Of a stretch of 64,000 nt of DNA, positions 34,345 through 43,044 are shown piece after piece. Made by a program: the position numbers and the translations under genes. Numbering within the stretch: position 1 is the first letter of the stretch; each line of letters begins with the position of its first letter. The DNA is from JAUYQR01 sp050632395 (GTDB lineage Bacteria > Pseudomonadota > Alphaproteobacteria > Rhodobacterales > Rhodobacteraceae). Below the pieces are notes generated by a model, which saw only the letters and a program-made list of their open reading frames with translations, was not told the DNA's origin and did not search any database. The DNA is taken from positions 1,178,001-1,242,000 of the forward strand of contig NZ_CP192600.1 in assembly GCF_050632395.1 (NCBI RefSeq), read 5' to 3'.

Positions 34345-35376
34345 TCAGCCCGGGTCATCCGGCGGTGTGGCACTGACTGGCATCGAGCGCATCCGAGCCA
34401 CTGTCTCCGCCTCGGCGCGGCGGCAGGCCACGGGGGGCAGGTGGCGGGAGAGCAGGTCCATGTCTTCCAGCACCCGCGTCCCGATCTCGCGCAGGGCGAA
34501 GGTCAGTGCGCCTGCCCGGTGCGGCGAGAATAGCATGTTCGGCACCTTCCGGATCGGGTCGTCCTTAGGCAGGGGTTCCACAGGGAAGACATCCGTCGCC
34601 ACCCGGATGCGACCGCTAGCCGCTGCCGCCGTCAGGGATGCAAAGTCCACCGCCGCAGCACGTGACATCAGCAGCAGCATTGCGCCGGGCTGCATCAGCC
34701 CCAGGGCGCGCGCGTCGATCATCCCGGCATTGTCGGTGGTGACCGTCGCCATCACGAAGACGAAGCGGTTCCCGGCCATTAGGGCGTCAAAGTCCACTGG
34801 CTCCACCCCCAGACGCTTCAGATGGCCGGGCGGGAGCCAGGGGTCGAAGACCTGGGTCCGGCAGCCGAAGGGCGCGAGAAGGCGAAAGAGCGACCGGCCC
34901 AGATCGCCGAAGCCGATGATCCCGACCGATGAGCCCGCCAAGAGTTCGGACTGCTTGTTACCCTCGAAGAGCCACTTCTCCTGCCCCGCCAGAAAGGCCG
35001 CATGTTCGCCATGAATGTTCCGCGCCAGCGACAGCGCCATTCCCAGTGCCATCTCTGCCACGGGGGCGGCAAAGACCGCGCCGGGGGCAAGCACATGGAT
35101 GCCGCGCCGGAAGCATTCGGCATAGTCGACGTTCGGCAGGAAATTCGTCTCGACATTGAAGATCGCGCGCAGCTTTGGCGCCAGCGCCAGACGGTCGGCC
35201 GCCATCGGCTGCTGCGAGATCAGGATTTCTGTCTCTGGCAGGTGGCGGGCGTAGAAGCGGTCGCGATCCTCGCCCTGCCATTCGGTCACCTCATAGCGCG
35301 ACCGCAGCAGGGCAAGCTCTTCCGGCGAGAAGATCTCAGCTGTCGCTCGGGGTTCGGGGTCGTAAAGCACGCGCAT
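34345..35376 (-). CDS. D-isomer-specific 2-hydroxyacid dehydrogenase family protein
   Basis: This is a 343-residue NAD-dependent oxidoreductase. The nucleotide-binding motif is GIIGFGDLGRSLFRLL, the catalytic Arg is in LLLMSRAAAVD, the acid region is ATDVFPVEPLP, and the catalytic His is in MLFSPHRAG. AAAGGAAAA precedes ATG 35376. It follows the transporter ATPase gene by 62 bp on the same strand and probably reduces or oxidises an imported hydroxy- or keto-acid. The substrate cannot be read from the sequence. Confidence 0.85.
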   Translation of the reverse strand: MRVLYDPEPRATAEIFSPEELALLRSRYEVTEWQGEDRDRFYARHLPETEILISQQPMAADRLALAPKLRAIFNVETNFLPNVDYAECFRRGIHVLAPGAVFAAPVAEMALGMALSLARNIHGEHAAFLAGQEKWLFEGNKQSELLAGSSVGIIGFGDLGRSLFRLLAPFGCRTQVFDPWLPPGHLKRLGVEPVDFDALMAGNRFVFVMATVTTDNAGMIDARALGLMQPGAMLLLMSRAAAVDFASLTAAAASGRIRVATDVFPVEPLPKDDPIRKVPNMLFSPHRAGALTFALREIGTRVLEDMDLLSRHLPPVACRRAEAETVARMRSMPVSATPPDDPG

Positions 35377-35438
35377 GGCTTTTCCTTTCAGTCGACGGTC
35401 CGGCCCTGATCGGGGCTGTCCGTGCCGACCCGCCAGCC

Positions 35439-36203
35439 TCAGACGAGGATGTGGTCCCCGGTGATCACGTCTTCGACGTCCTGGATCGACGAGGTCTTCG
35501 GGCTGAGATCGTCAGCGACCACCGTCCCCCGCCGCATCACCACCATCCGGTCCACGACTTGGAAGACGTGATGGATGTTGTGGGCGATGAAGATGCAGGA
35601 ATGCCCGGTGTCGCGCGCCTCGCGGACAAAGCGAAGGACACCTTGCGTTTCAGCGACGCCAAGGTTGTTCGTCGGCTCGTCAAGGACGATCAGGTCACTG
35701 TCGAAATACATCGCCCGCGCGATGGCCACTGCCTGACGTTCCCCGCCTGACAACGACCCGATTGGCGTCGTCGGCGGGATGTTCTTCGAGATGCCGACGC
35801 GCTTCAGCAGATCCGCCGCGACCTCGTTCATCCGGTTCAGGTCCAGTCGCCCCAGACTGCCCGTCGTCAGTTCGCGCCCCAGAAACAGGTTTCGCGCGAT
35901 GGACAGTTGCGGGACCAGTGCCGAGTCCTGATATATCGTCTCGATCCCCGCTTCGATGGCGTCGTTGGTCGAGGTCATCGTGACCGGCTTGCCCTTGATC
36001 CGGATCTCGCCCGAGGTATAGGGCACCGCCCCCGACAGCACCTTGATCAGCGTGGACTTGCCCGCGCCATTGTCGCCCAGAAGGCCCACGATCTCGCCTC
36101 GGCGGATCGTCAGGTTCACGTCATGCAGCGCCTGCACACGACCGTAGGACTTTTCGATGCGCCGCATCTCGACGAGGGGGGTATCGGTGGGAGAAACGGT
36201 CAT
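35439..36203 (-). CDS. Ribose-type ABC transporter ATP-binding protein (single cassette)
   Basis: This is a 254-residue single ATPase domain: Walker A LLGDNGAGKSTLIK, signature SLSGGERQAVAIARAM, Walker B DLIVLDEPTNNLG and His-switch IFIAHNIHHVF. RbsA/XylG proteins usually carry two fused cassettes of about 500 residues, so this is the short single-cassette type that works as a homodimer. It is translated just after the permease (stop at 36206). Confidence 0.88.
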   Translation of the reverse strand: MTVSPTDTPLVEMRRIEKSYGRVQALHDVNLTIRRGEIVGLLGDNGAGKSTLIKVLSGAVPYTSGEIRIKGKPVTMTSTNDAIEAGIETIYQDSALVPQLSIARNLFLGRELTTGSLGRLDLNRMNEVAADLLKRVGISKNIPPTTPIGSLSGGERQAVAIARAMYFDSDLIVLDEPTNNLGVAETQGVLRFVREARDTGHSCIFIAHNIHHVFQVVDRMVVMRRGTVVADDLSPKTSSIQDVEDVITGDHILV

Positions 36204-36205
36204 GC

Positions 36206-37225
36206 TTAGGTCCCCGCGTTGTGCCGGCGCTCAAGCGCGGCATGCAGCGCCATCATTCCCAGGATGATCGCACCGATGAAGATGTTGTAGGCCAGGCCCG
36301 GCACCCCGATCAGCACGATCCCATTTCGCATCAGGCGCAGGATCAGCACGCCCAGCACCGTGCCGATGATCGTTCCGCGCCCGCCCGACAGGACCGTGCC
36401 GCCGATCACAACCATCGCGATGACCTCCAGTTCATACCCGCTGCCGGAGTTCGGGTTTGCCGCCGAGACCCGGATCGACGAGATGATCCCGGCAAAGGCC
36501 GCCATCGCCGCAGACAGCATGAAGAGGATCACCTTCACCCGCTGGATCGGAACGCCCCGGTTGCGCGCGGCGCCCGGGTTCCCGCCGGTGGCCTGAATCC
36601 AGTTCCCGAAGCGGGTGGACGTCAGCAGCAGGTGCAGGATCACCGCCAGAAGGATGAACCAGATCAGGCTCATGTAAACCCGCAGGCCGCCGATGTAGAA
36701 ATCACCCACCAGAAGGGTGGCAAGCCACTGGTCGCCGGCATCCCAGGTGCGCTGCGGAAAGCCCGACGTCAGCCACAGCGCCGAGCCGCGCACGACCAGA
36801 AGCATTCCCAGCGTCACCAGAAAGGATGGGATGCCCAGTCGGGTGACAAAAAGCCCTGAGAACAGCCCGATTGCCAGCGCAAGCAGCATCGCCAGCACAA
36901 ACGCCACCGGCAGCGGCATGAGCCCTGCGTTGAAAAGCGCCCACATCACCACTGGCGCGAAGCCGAAGACCGAGCCGACCGACAGGTCGAACTCTCCCGC
37001 CGTCATCAGAAGCGTCATCGCCAGCGCGATCAGCCCCAACTCGACCGTGAAGGTCAAGGCGTTTCCGATGTTGTTCAGCGACAGGAAGGCCGGGTTGATC
37101 GTGGTAAACACGACAAGCATCACCACCAGCAGGACAAGCGGCCCGAACTCGGGCTTGGCGATGAAGCGTTTCAAGGCCCCCGGCTCGGGAGGGTGCGCCG
37201 CGGACAGCGTGGACTGGTCGGACAT
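36206..37225 (-). CDS. Ribose-type ABC transporter permease
   Basis: This is a 339-residue permease of the RbsC/XylH family. I place the start at MSDQSTLSAA; a frame to 37270 runs into the intercistronic hairpin. About ten helices are visible, with LLMTAGEFDLSVGSVFGFAP and the loop NPGAARNRGVPIQRVKVILF, followed by GTVLSGGRGTIIGTVLG, all typical of the family. Confidence 0.88.
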   Translation of the reverse strand: MSDQSTLSAAHPPEPGALKRFIAKPEFGPLVLLVVMLVVFTTINPAFLSLNNIGNALTFTVELGLIALAMTLLMTAGEFDLSVGSVFGFAPVVMWALFNAGLMPLPVAFVLAMLLALAIGLFSGLFVTRLGIPSFLVTLGMLLVVRGSALWLTSGFPQRTWDAGDQWLATLLVGDFYIGGLRVYMSLIWFILLAVILHLLLTSTRFGNWIQATGGNPGAARNRGVPIQRVKVILFMLSAAMAAFAGIISSIRVSAANPNSGSGYELEVIAMVVIGGTVLSGGRGTIIGTVLGVLILRLMRNGIVLIGVPGLAYNIFIGAIILGMMALHAALERRHNAGT

Positions 37226-37243
37226 TCTGGTTCCAGGAGAAAA

Positions 37244-37266
37244 GGGCGGGGGAGTTGGGACCGCCC
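37244..37266. other. Hairpin between binding protein and permease genes
   Basis: GGGCGG and CCGCCC can pair across an 11-base loop, 40-60 bp after the stop of the binding-protein gene. Such hairpins often protect the highly expressed binding-protein mRNA or partly stop transcription. Confidence 0.4.
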
Positions 37267-37306
37267 GCATGACTGCGGACGGCCTCGTCTCGACAGGCGG
37301 GGTGGA

Positions 37307-38236
37307 TCAGTTGCCGCCCATGATCTTGGAATAGACCGACGCAGTGTCCTTTTCGTACAACGCGCCGGTGATGATGTTGAAGCCCAGCGGGATGCCGTCC
37401 TTTTCCATCATCAGCGAAGACAGGCACAGGTACGAGGTCGCCTGCGGGTCTTGCCACATCCCTGCGTTGACATAGCCTTCCATCACGCCTTGCGTCGTAT
37501 CGAGCGAGTTGCCCCAGCCGACCACGGGGATTTCACCGGGCTTCACGCCCGCCTGGTCCCAGACCCGCTTGACCGAGCCGGTCACCATGTCGCCCAGACC
37601 GATCATGGCCTTGATCTTGTCGCGGTTGGCCGTGATGTAGTCGGTCATCCGGGTAATCACCTCGGCCTGATCCAGCGTCGCGTCGGTGACTTCCCAGGTG
37701 ATGCCCAGAGGCTCAAAGACTTCCTTGATCCCCTTTTCCTCCTCGACGCCGTAGGACGCGCCAGGCACCTCGACCGGCATCCAGACGAAATCGCCCTGCT
37801 TCACCAGCCCCTTGTCGACAAGGTACTGGGCCCAGGCCTTTCCGACGGCCTTGAGGTCGCCGCCCACATAGGCGTTCCAGTTCGGCGCGGAATCCGAGGT
37901 GTTGAAGTTGATGATCGGAATTCCCGCAGCCCGTGACTCGGCCACAACGTCAACCATCGAGCCGGGATCGGGGCTGGTCGAGCAGATGCCGTCGGCACCG
38001 GCCGCGATGGCTGCGCGGACAGCTTCCTGCTGACTGGGCACATCGCCGGAATGGAAGGATGTGTTGACCGTGTTGCCGGTCGTCTTGGCAAAGGCCTCTG
38101 CGCCTTGCAGGAAGTACGTCCAGACCGGATCGGCCGGACCGCCATGCGACACCCAGTAGAAGGTCTTGCCTTCGGCGGCTGCAAGGCCTGCGGTCAAGGC
38201 AACAGCGGCGGCGGCACCTAGCAACTTTTTGAACAT
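37307..38236 (-). CDS. Ribose-type ABC transporter substrate-binding protein
   Basis: This is a 309-residue periplasmic protein. The start MFKKLLGAAAAVALTAGLAA at 38236 has AAGGAGGAAA upstream and gives a clean signal peptide (cleavage near AAAEG). The mature part is a type I periplasmic-binding fold (FYWVSHGGPADPVWTYFLQG, AAIAAGADGICSTSPDPGSM, PIINFNTSD). It is the first gene of the operon with permease, ATPase, hydroxyacid dehydrogenase and probably monooxygenase. The ligand is unknown. Confidence 0.88.
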   Translation of the reverse strand: MFKKLLGAAAAVALTAGLAAAEGKTFYWVSHGGPADPVWTYFLQGAEAFAKTTGNTVNTSFHSGDVPSQQEAVRAAIAAGADGICSTSPDPGSMVDVVAESRAAGIPIINFNTSDSAPNWNAYVGGDLKAVGKAWAQYLVDKGLVKQGDFVWMPVEVPGASYGVEEEKGIKEVFEPLGITWEVTDATLDQAEVITRMTDYITANRDKIKAMIGLGDMVTGSVKRVWDQAGVKPGEIPVVGWGNSLDTTQGVMEGYVNAGMWQDPQATSYLCLSSLMMEKDGIPLGFNIITGALYEKDTASVYSKIMGGN

Positions 38237-38741
38237 GTGGGTTTCCTCCTTGATAACCCTTGGGTCTTGAGCGACCCGATTGACGGTCGAAGCCGGTCGT
38301 TTCCGGCAAACTACCGTTCTGGTCGCGATACGACGGCGACCCGATCCAGCCCCGTCGCCGCAAAGGTCGCGACGGGTGTCTGCCTCCCTCGAAGCTTTTC
38401 TTTCCTGTTCGGCAATCGGGCTGCATCCCTCCTTATGCAGCCGCATCTCCCCGTCGCACGTTGTCGCATGGGCAGCGCCGGACAGGTTCAGCTTGCGGGA
38501 TGCGACAGAGTGCCACAACTTGAAATCACATCAGATTGCATCATCCTCTCGAGTGCTGCGGCGATGCCGAGATCATGATCGGAATGTAACGAGCAAAACC
38601 ACGACTGTCGGTGTGGCGCATAAGGCGGGCGTACCGCCTTGCCACCGCCGACGGGCGCGGAGATTCGCGCACAAGGAAGAGGCGTGAGAGCAGGGCCTGA
38701 ATCAGGGGAAACGTGGGCGCGCGCCTGAAACCTCAGCACCC
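38237..38741. other. Promoter-bearing intergenic region
   Basis: About 500 bp lie between the binding-protein start and the DUF2339 remnant. No gene is supported. The promoter of the minus-strand operon must lie in the left part; I could not assign specific boxes. Confidence 0.4.
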
Positions 38742-39109
38742 TTGCCGCTGACCTGGGTCGTCGCACTGGCCGCCGCGATTAGTGCGGCCTTTGCCTTCCG
38801 CGCGCTGAAGGGTGGGCTCAAATCCGCCGTATCTGGCAAGGCGACTGGCTGGGCCGTCGCCCTTGTGGTGATCGGTGCGGCGCTGCTGTACCAGTCCATC
38901 GCCCGGCGCTCACCCGACTTATGCGCCGCGCCGCCATGGCCGTGATCGCGCTGGTGACCGCCAAGGTCTTTCTGGTCGACGCTGCCGGCTTCACCTGCCT
39001 GACCCGGGTCTTCAGCTTCCTCGGCCCTGGACTGTCACTGGCGGGCCTCGTCTGGCTGAACTGCCGGGCGGGTCCAGCCGCGCAAGGCCCGAAAGACCGG
39101 GTTGCATGA
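38742..39109 (+). pseudogene. DUF2339 membrane protein, C-terminal remnant with frameshift
   Basis: Two overlapping frames together give the end of a DUF2339 integral membrane protein. The first (38742-38945) reads WVVALAAAISAAFAFRALKG and ATGWAVALVVIGAALLYQSI up to ARRSPDL. The second (about 38921-39109) continues RRAAMAVIALVTAKVFLVDA and LTRVFSFLGPGLSLAGLVWL. The KVFLVD-x-RVFSFLG order is typical of the family C-terminus. A frameshift near 38920 separates the halves, and the large N-terminal part is missing. Confidence 0.65.
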
Positions 39110-39301
39110 TCCCTGGCATCGCTTGAGGCGCGGAGTTCACCGCAACCCCGCGCGGCCCGGTACACGGTCGAGAAGGACCGACAGCTGGCCTGCGAAGATC
39201 CGAGCGCCGACATCCAGCTTTGCGGCCCCCAAGGTTAGGGCGGCCTGCAAGAACGAGGGGTGCCGCGAACATCTCGCGCCACCCCAAGGGTTGCTTAAGG
39301 C

Positions 39302-40348
39302 TTACTTGCCCCAGATCGCGGCATAAGCCTCGCGGTAGCCGTTGTTGGGGTCGAAGGTATTGCCCTCGGTTTTGGCAAGCCCCTCTTCCGTTACCAGCGC
39401 AGGCGCGGTGATGTAGCCCGAGCAGGCCTCGCCCGAGATGGCCCGGTTCAGCTCGTCCACCAGCTGCCAGCCCTGCAGGTTCAGCGGCTCGGCAACGGTG
39501 ACGGCCTGGTATTGACCGGTACGGATGCGCTGGAAGGCGGCCTCAGACCCGTCACCGGCAGATCCGGCCTTGGGCGCGCCCTTGCCGTCGATCCCGGCTG
39601 CGGCGAGCGACGGACCCATGAAGTCGAAGTAGAGGTCATTGATCGCCAGCGAGTGCGTCCAGGACGCCCCGTACTTTTGCAGCAGCGTGGTGGTCAACGG
39701 CCCCATCCGGGTGGACGTTTCGGCGATGGGGGTGTCGACATATTCCAAGACCGTGCCGCCCGCATCTTCGATCACCTTCTTCATCCGGTCGGCCTTGTCG
39801 ATGGCGATCTGGTAGGTGCTGTCGGTGAAGATCACGACACCGGGCTTGCCGCCCGCATCATCAAGCGCCCATTTCGCGGCTACTTCCGAGACCTGCATCG
39901 CATCGGTGGACACGTTCGCGAAGATGCCGCCCGGCGCGTCGCAGCCGATCTTCGGGCCGGAGTGCCACGAGACGATCGGAATACCCGCCGCCGTGACACC
40001 TTCCAGCGCGGCCTGCTGTTCTGCGGCGTCAAAGCCGTTGACCACAAGGCCGGCCGGGTTCAGCGCAAGGGCCTGACCGACAGCAGCGGAACGGCTTTGT
40101 ACCGAGCCCGCGCCGTCAAGCACCTTGACCTCCCAGCCGATCTTGGCAGCAGCTTCCTCGATGCCGTTGGTGACGCCAAGGATGCCGCCGTTCTTGAGGT
40201 CGGCCGCGAGGACGACGATGGTCTTGCCCTCGGCCGCCTTCGGGCCGGTGGTCGGGCCGTCAAAGGCTTCTTGCGCGAAGGCCGTCAGCCCGGTTGCGGC
40301 CAGGATCGTGCCGGCCATAAGTGTCTGTAGCAGGGTCCGTTTCAGCAT
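39302..40348 (-). CDS. Ribose-type ABC transporter substrate-binding protein
   Basis: This is a 348-residue periplasmic protein. GGGAGGAACC precedes ATG 40348, and residues 1-25 form a signal peptide (TLMAGTILAATGLTAFAQ). The fold is a type I periplasmic-binding protein (IVVLAADLKNGGILGVTNGI, LNPAGLVVNGFDAAEQQAAL, GIPIVSWHSGP). It is the third gene of a transporter operon after the ATPase and permease, an order opposite to that of the nearby operon at 35439-38236. Location beside sugar-acid enzymes suggests gluconate/idonate-like ligands. Confidence 0.88.
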   Translation of the reverse strand: MLKRTLLQTLMAGTILAATGLTAFAQEAFDGPTTGPKAAEGKTIVVLAADLKNGGILGVTNGIEEAAAKIGWEVKVLDGAGSVQSRSAAVGQALALNPAGLVVNGFDAAEQQAALEGVTAAGIPIVSWHSGPKIGCDAPGGIFANVSTDAMQVSEVAAKWALDDAGGKPGVVIFTDSTYQIAIDKADRMKKVIEDAGGTVLEYVDTPIAETSTRMGPLTTTLLQKYGASWTHSLAINDLYFDFMGPSLAAAGIDGKGAPKAGSAGDGSEAAFQRIRTGQYQAVTVAEPLNLQGWQLVDELNRAISGEACSGYITAPALVTEEGLAKTEGNTFDPNNGYREAYAAIWGK

Positions 40349-40371
40349 GGTGGTTCCTCCCTAAGATGCTG

Positions 40372-41394
40372 TTATTTCGATTTCGCGCCCTTCTTGCGCT
40401 GCGCGTAGCCGGCGATGCCGATGGCGATCAGAAGGGTTGTGCCGTTGAACATCGGTTCGACCCAGAAGCTGCCGCCGAACTGCTGGATGCCGGATATGCC
40501 CACCGCAAGGATCATCACCCCGACGATGGTGCCCCAGACGTTGACGCGCCCCGGCTTGATCGTCGTTGACCCAAGGAAGGCCCCGACCAGCGCTGGCAGC
40601 AGGAACTCGAGGCCCACCGAGGCCTGCCCGATCCGAAGCTTCGATGCCAGCAGCACCCCCGCCAGCGCTGTGAGCAGGCCAGACGAAACAAAGGCGCCGA
40701 TCACGAACTTGCGGGTCGGTATGCCGTTCAACTCGGCCGCGCGCTGGTTGGCGCCGATGGCGTAAAGGTAGCGGCCAGTTGGCGTATATTCCAGGATCAC
40801 CCACAGGGCCAAGGTGATCGCCAGCACGTAGTAGGCCGTGATCGGCAAGCCAAATACGAAGGTGCCGTTGATGGCGAGGAACGCGTCTGGCAAGACGCCG
40901 ACCATCTGCCGACCGCCGGTGTGCCACAGGGCCAGCGCATAAAGCACGGTTCCGGTGCCAAGCGTCGCGATAAAGCTGTCGATCCGCGCGACTTCGACCA
41001 GAAGGCCGTTCAGCGCCCCGGTGATGATCCCGAGGACCAGCACGATCCCGACCGCGACCGGCCAGGGCAGGCCGTAGACCGTCTGCAGGCTGATCGCCAG
41101 AATGTGCCACAGAACGATCGCGTAGCCGACGGTCAGGTCGATACGTCCCGCCACCATCGGGATCATCGCCGCCAGCGCAAGCAGCGCGATGATCGCTTTG
41201 TCGCTGAGGATCGACCGCAGGTTCAGCACCGTCGGAAAAGTGTTGGGCAGCAGAAGCGAGAACAGGATGATCAACCCGACCATCAGAATGACAAGCCCAT
41301 AGGTCGGCGCCAGGCGCAGCGCCTTTTGCACCCCGGTCAGGCCCCGAAGCTCGTCCTTCGTTGGTTCAACTGCGTTCGATTCAATTCCCGGCAT
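40372..41394 (-). CDS. Ribose-type ABC transporter permease
   Basis: This is a 340-residue RbsC-type permease. ATG 41394 with GAGGA upstream is preferred over ATG 41418, which overlaps the ATPase end. Helices include YGLVILMVGLIILFSLLLP and AMIPMVAGRIDLTVGYAIVL (the conserved GxDLTVG motif), and GANQRAAELNGIPTRKFVIG forms the cytoplasmic coupling loop. It lies between the ATPase and binding-protein genes. Confidence 0.88.
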   Translation of the reverse strand: MPGIESNAVEPTKDELRGLTGVQKALRLAPTYGLVILMVGLIILFSLLLPNTFPTVLNLRSILSDKAIIALLALAAMIPMVAGRIDLTVGYAIVLWHILAISLQTVYGLPWPVAVGIVLVLGIITGALNGLLVEVARIDSFIATLGTGTVLYALALWHTGGRQMVGVLPDAFLAINGTFVFGLPITAYYVLAITLALWVILEYTPTGRYLYAIGANQRAAELNGIPTRKFVIGAFVSSGLLTALAGVLLASKLRIGQASVGLEFLLPALVGAFLGSTTIKPGRVNVWGTIVGVMILAVGISGIQQFGGSFWVEPMFNGTTLLIAIGIAGYAQRKKGAKSK

Positions 41395-41404
41395 GCGTAA
41401 GTCC

Positions 41405-42898
41405 TCAGGCGGCTTCACCGGCCGATGCGGCCTGGATCAGCGATTCAGTGGAAAGCTCGACGCCGCTGAGTTCTGCCACGGGCAGACCCCGGCTGAACAC
41501 GATGGCCCGATGGCAGATGGCGGCGATTTCCTCGAAGTCGGTCGAGACGACGAGAACTCCCATGCCGCTGGCAAGCGCCTCGTAAAGCAGGTGATAGATT
41601 TCGGCCTTGGCGCCGACATCGACGCCCGCTGTGGGGTCTTCGGTGATCAAGAGCCTGCGGCCCGAGTCCAACCAGCGCCCCACGACCACTTTCTGCTGGT
41701 TGCCGCCCGACAGCGCCTCGATTGCAAGCGTCGGGTCATTCGGTGACAGGCCTACACGGCGACCGATCGCTTCGGACAATGCTTCTTCCCGGCGCGACGA
41801 CATGACGGACAGCATGCCGCGTCCGGTCGCCGAGGGGTTGAGGAACGCGTTCTCGCGGATCGCCAGACCGGGTGCGACGCTTTCGCCGATCCGGTCCCGG
41901 GCGACCAGACCGATGCCGGAGCGCATCGCGGACTGGGCCGTGGTCAGATCGGGCGCCTTGCCGTCAAGACTGACTTTGCCTGCATGGGGTATTACCCCAA
42001 ACAGCGCCCGGCCAATGTCTTCGTGCCCTGCGCCGCGCAGACCAGCGAGGCCCAACAACTCTCCGCGACGGATGGCGAAATTTACGGGTCCTACGGCCGG
42101 GGTAGCCAGGCCAGTGACCGTCAGGATATCAGGCCCGTCCAGAACGGCTGGGCGCGCGATTTCCCGAGCCTTGCGACCGACGATCAGGCTGACCAGTTCC
42201 TCTGGTGTCGTGTGGTCAATCGGGCGCATCCCGACCATCTGCCCGTCACGCAACACGGCGACCCGGTCCGCAATTCGAAAGATTTCGTCCAGCCGGTGGC
42301 TGACGTAGATCATCCCCACGCCCTTCGCCTTCAGGGGACGCAATGCGGCGAACAGGCGCTCCACCTCGTCGGCGGGCAGGCTGGCGGTCGGCTCATCCAG
42401 AACCAGAAAGTCGCTGCTGGCTGCCAGGGCGCGTGCGATTGCGACAAGCGATTTTTCGGTCCGGGTCAGGCTGGATACCCGGGCCGTCGCGGGAAACTCG
42501 GCCTCGACCAGACGCAGGGCTGCATCGGCGGCCGCCTCGGTCGCGGTCCAGTCGATCCTGCGGCCGCGACGGACGTAACCGAGGGCCAACGCGATGTTTT
42601 CCGCCACGCTCATCCATTCGATCAGGCCAAGGTCCTGGTGGATGAATGCGACCTTCTGCCCGCCCGCCTTGCCCGCCTCATGGGCATAGGGCACGCCGTC
42701 GATCCGCACGCCGCCTTCGTCAGGCCGGTGGATGCCGCCCAGAACCTTGATCAGAGTGGATTTGCCTGCACCGTTCTCGCCCAGAAGGGCCACGATCTCG
42801 CCACGTCCAACCGTCAGAGACACACCCTTCAACGCTTGCGTACCGCCAAAGGATTTGACGACGCGGTCAAAGAAAAGGCCGTCAGTCGACGGTGGCAT
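41405..42898 (-). CDS. Ribose-type ABC transporter ATP-binding protein (tandem ATPase)
   Basis: This is a 497-residue protein with two ABC cassettes. The first has Walker A LLGENGAGKSTLIK and Walker B DFLVLDEPTASLP with VSHRLDEIFRIADR. The second has the degenerate GLAGLRGAGHED Walker A and EALSGGNQQKVVVGRWL. This is the usual RbsA/XylG arrangement, in contrast to the single-cassette protein at 35439-36203. GGGAGGAT precedes ATG 42898. It is the first gene of its operon and faces two GntR-type operators at 42945-43013. Confidence 0.9.
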   Translation of the reverse strand: MPPSTDGLFFDRVVKSFGGTQALKGVSLTVGRGEIVALLGENGAGKSTLIKVLGGIHRPDEGGVRIDGVPYAHEAGKAGGQKVAFIHQDLGLIEWMSVAENIALALGYVRRGRRIDWTATEAAADAALRLVEAEFPATARVSSLTRTEKSLVAIARALAASSDFLVLDEPTASLPADEVERLFAALRPLKAKGVGMIYVSHRLDEIFRIADRVAVLRDGQMVGMRPIDHTTPEELVSLIVGRKAREIARPAVLDGPDILTVTGLATPAVGPVNFAIRRGELLGLAGLRGAGHEDIGRALFGVIPHAGKVSLDGKAPDLTTAQSAMRSGIGLVARDRIGESVAPGLAIRENAFLNPSATGRGMLSVMSSRREEALSEAIGRRVGLSPNDPTLAIEALSGGNQQKVVVGRWLDSGRRLLITEDPTAGVDVGAKAEIYHLLYEALASGMGVLVVSTDFEEIAAICHRAIVFSRGLPVAELSGVELSTESLIQAASAGEAA

Positions 42899-42944
42899 TG
42901 CGGATCCTCCCTAGACGTTTGCGGCGCGGCTGATCTTGCGTCAG

Positions 42945-42958
42945 GTTTACCGGTAACG
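42945..42958. promoter_or_regulatory. GntR-like (LacI-family) operator 1
   Basis: GTTTACCGGTAACG contains the perfect palindrome TTACCGGTAA. It lies 47 bp upstream of the transporter ATPase start and belongs to the same motif family as the sites at 43000, 44961, 47430 and 49995. Confidence 0.55.
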
Positions 42959-42999
42959 TAGCCTAGGGTGGTCCTGCACCCCGTTTATGTCAAGAAGAA

Positions 43000-43013
43000 A
43001 GTTATCGATAACA
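43000..43013. promoter_or_regulatory. GntR-like (LacI-family) operator 2
   Basis: AGTTATCGATAACA holds the perfect 12-bp palindrome GTTATCGATAAC. It lies 32 bp upstream of the LacI-family regulator start at 43045, so it is well placed for autoregulation and for control of the divergent transporter operon. Confidence 0.7.
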
Positions 43014-43044
43014 TGGCGTCGAGCACAACCGGGGAAGCGCGTCG

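Noticed and set aside
41984..42961. Plus-strand open frame (325 codons)
   Set aside because: Antisense shadow of the tandem ATPase gene and runs into the operators.
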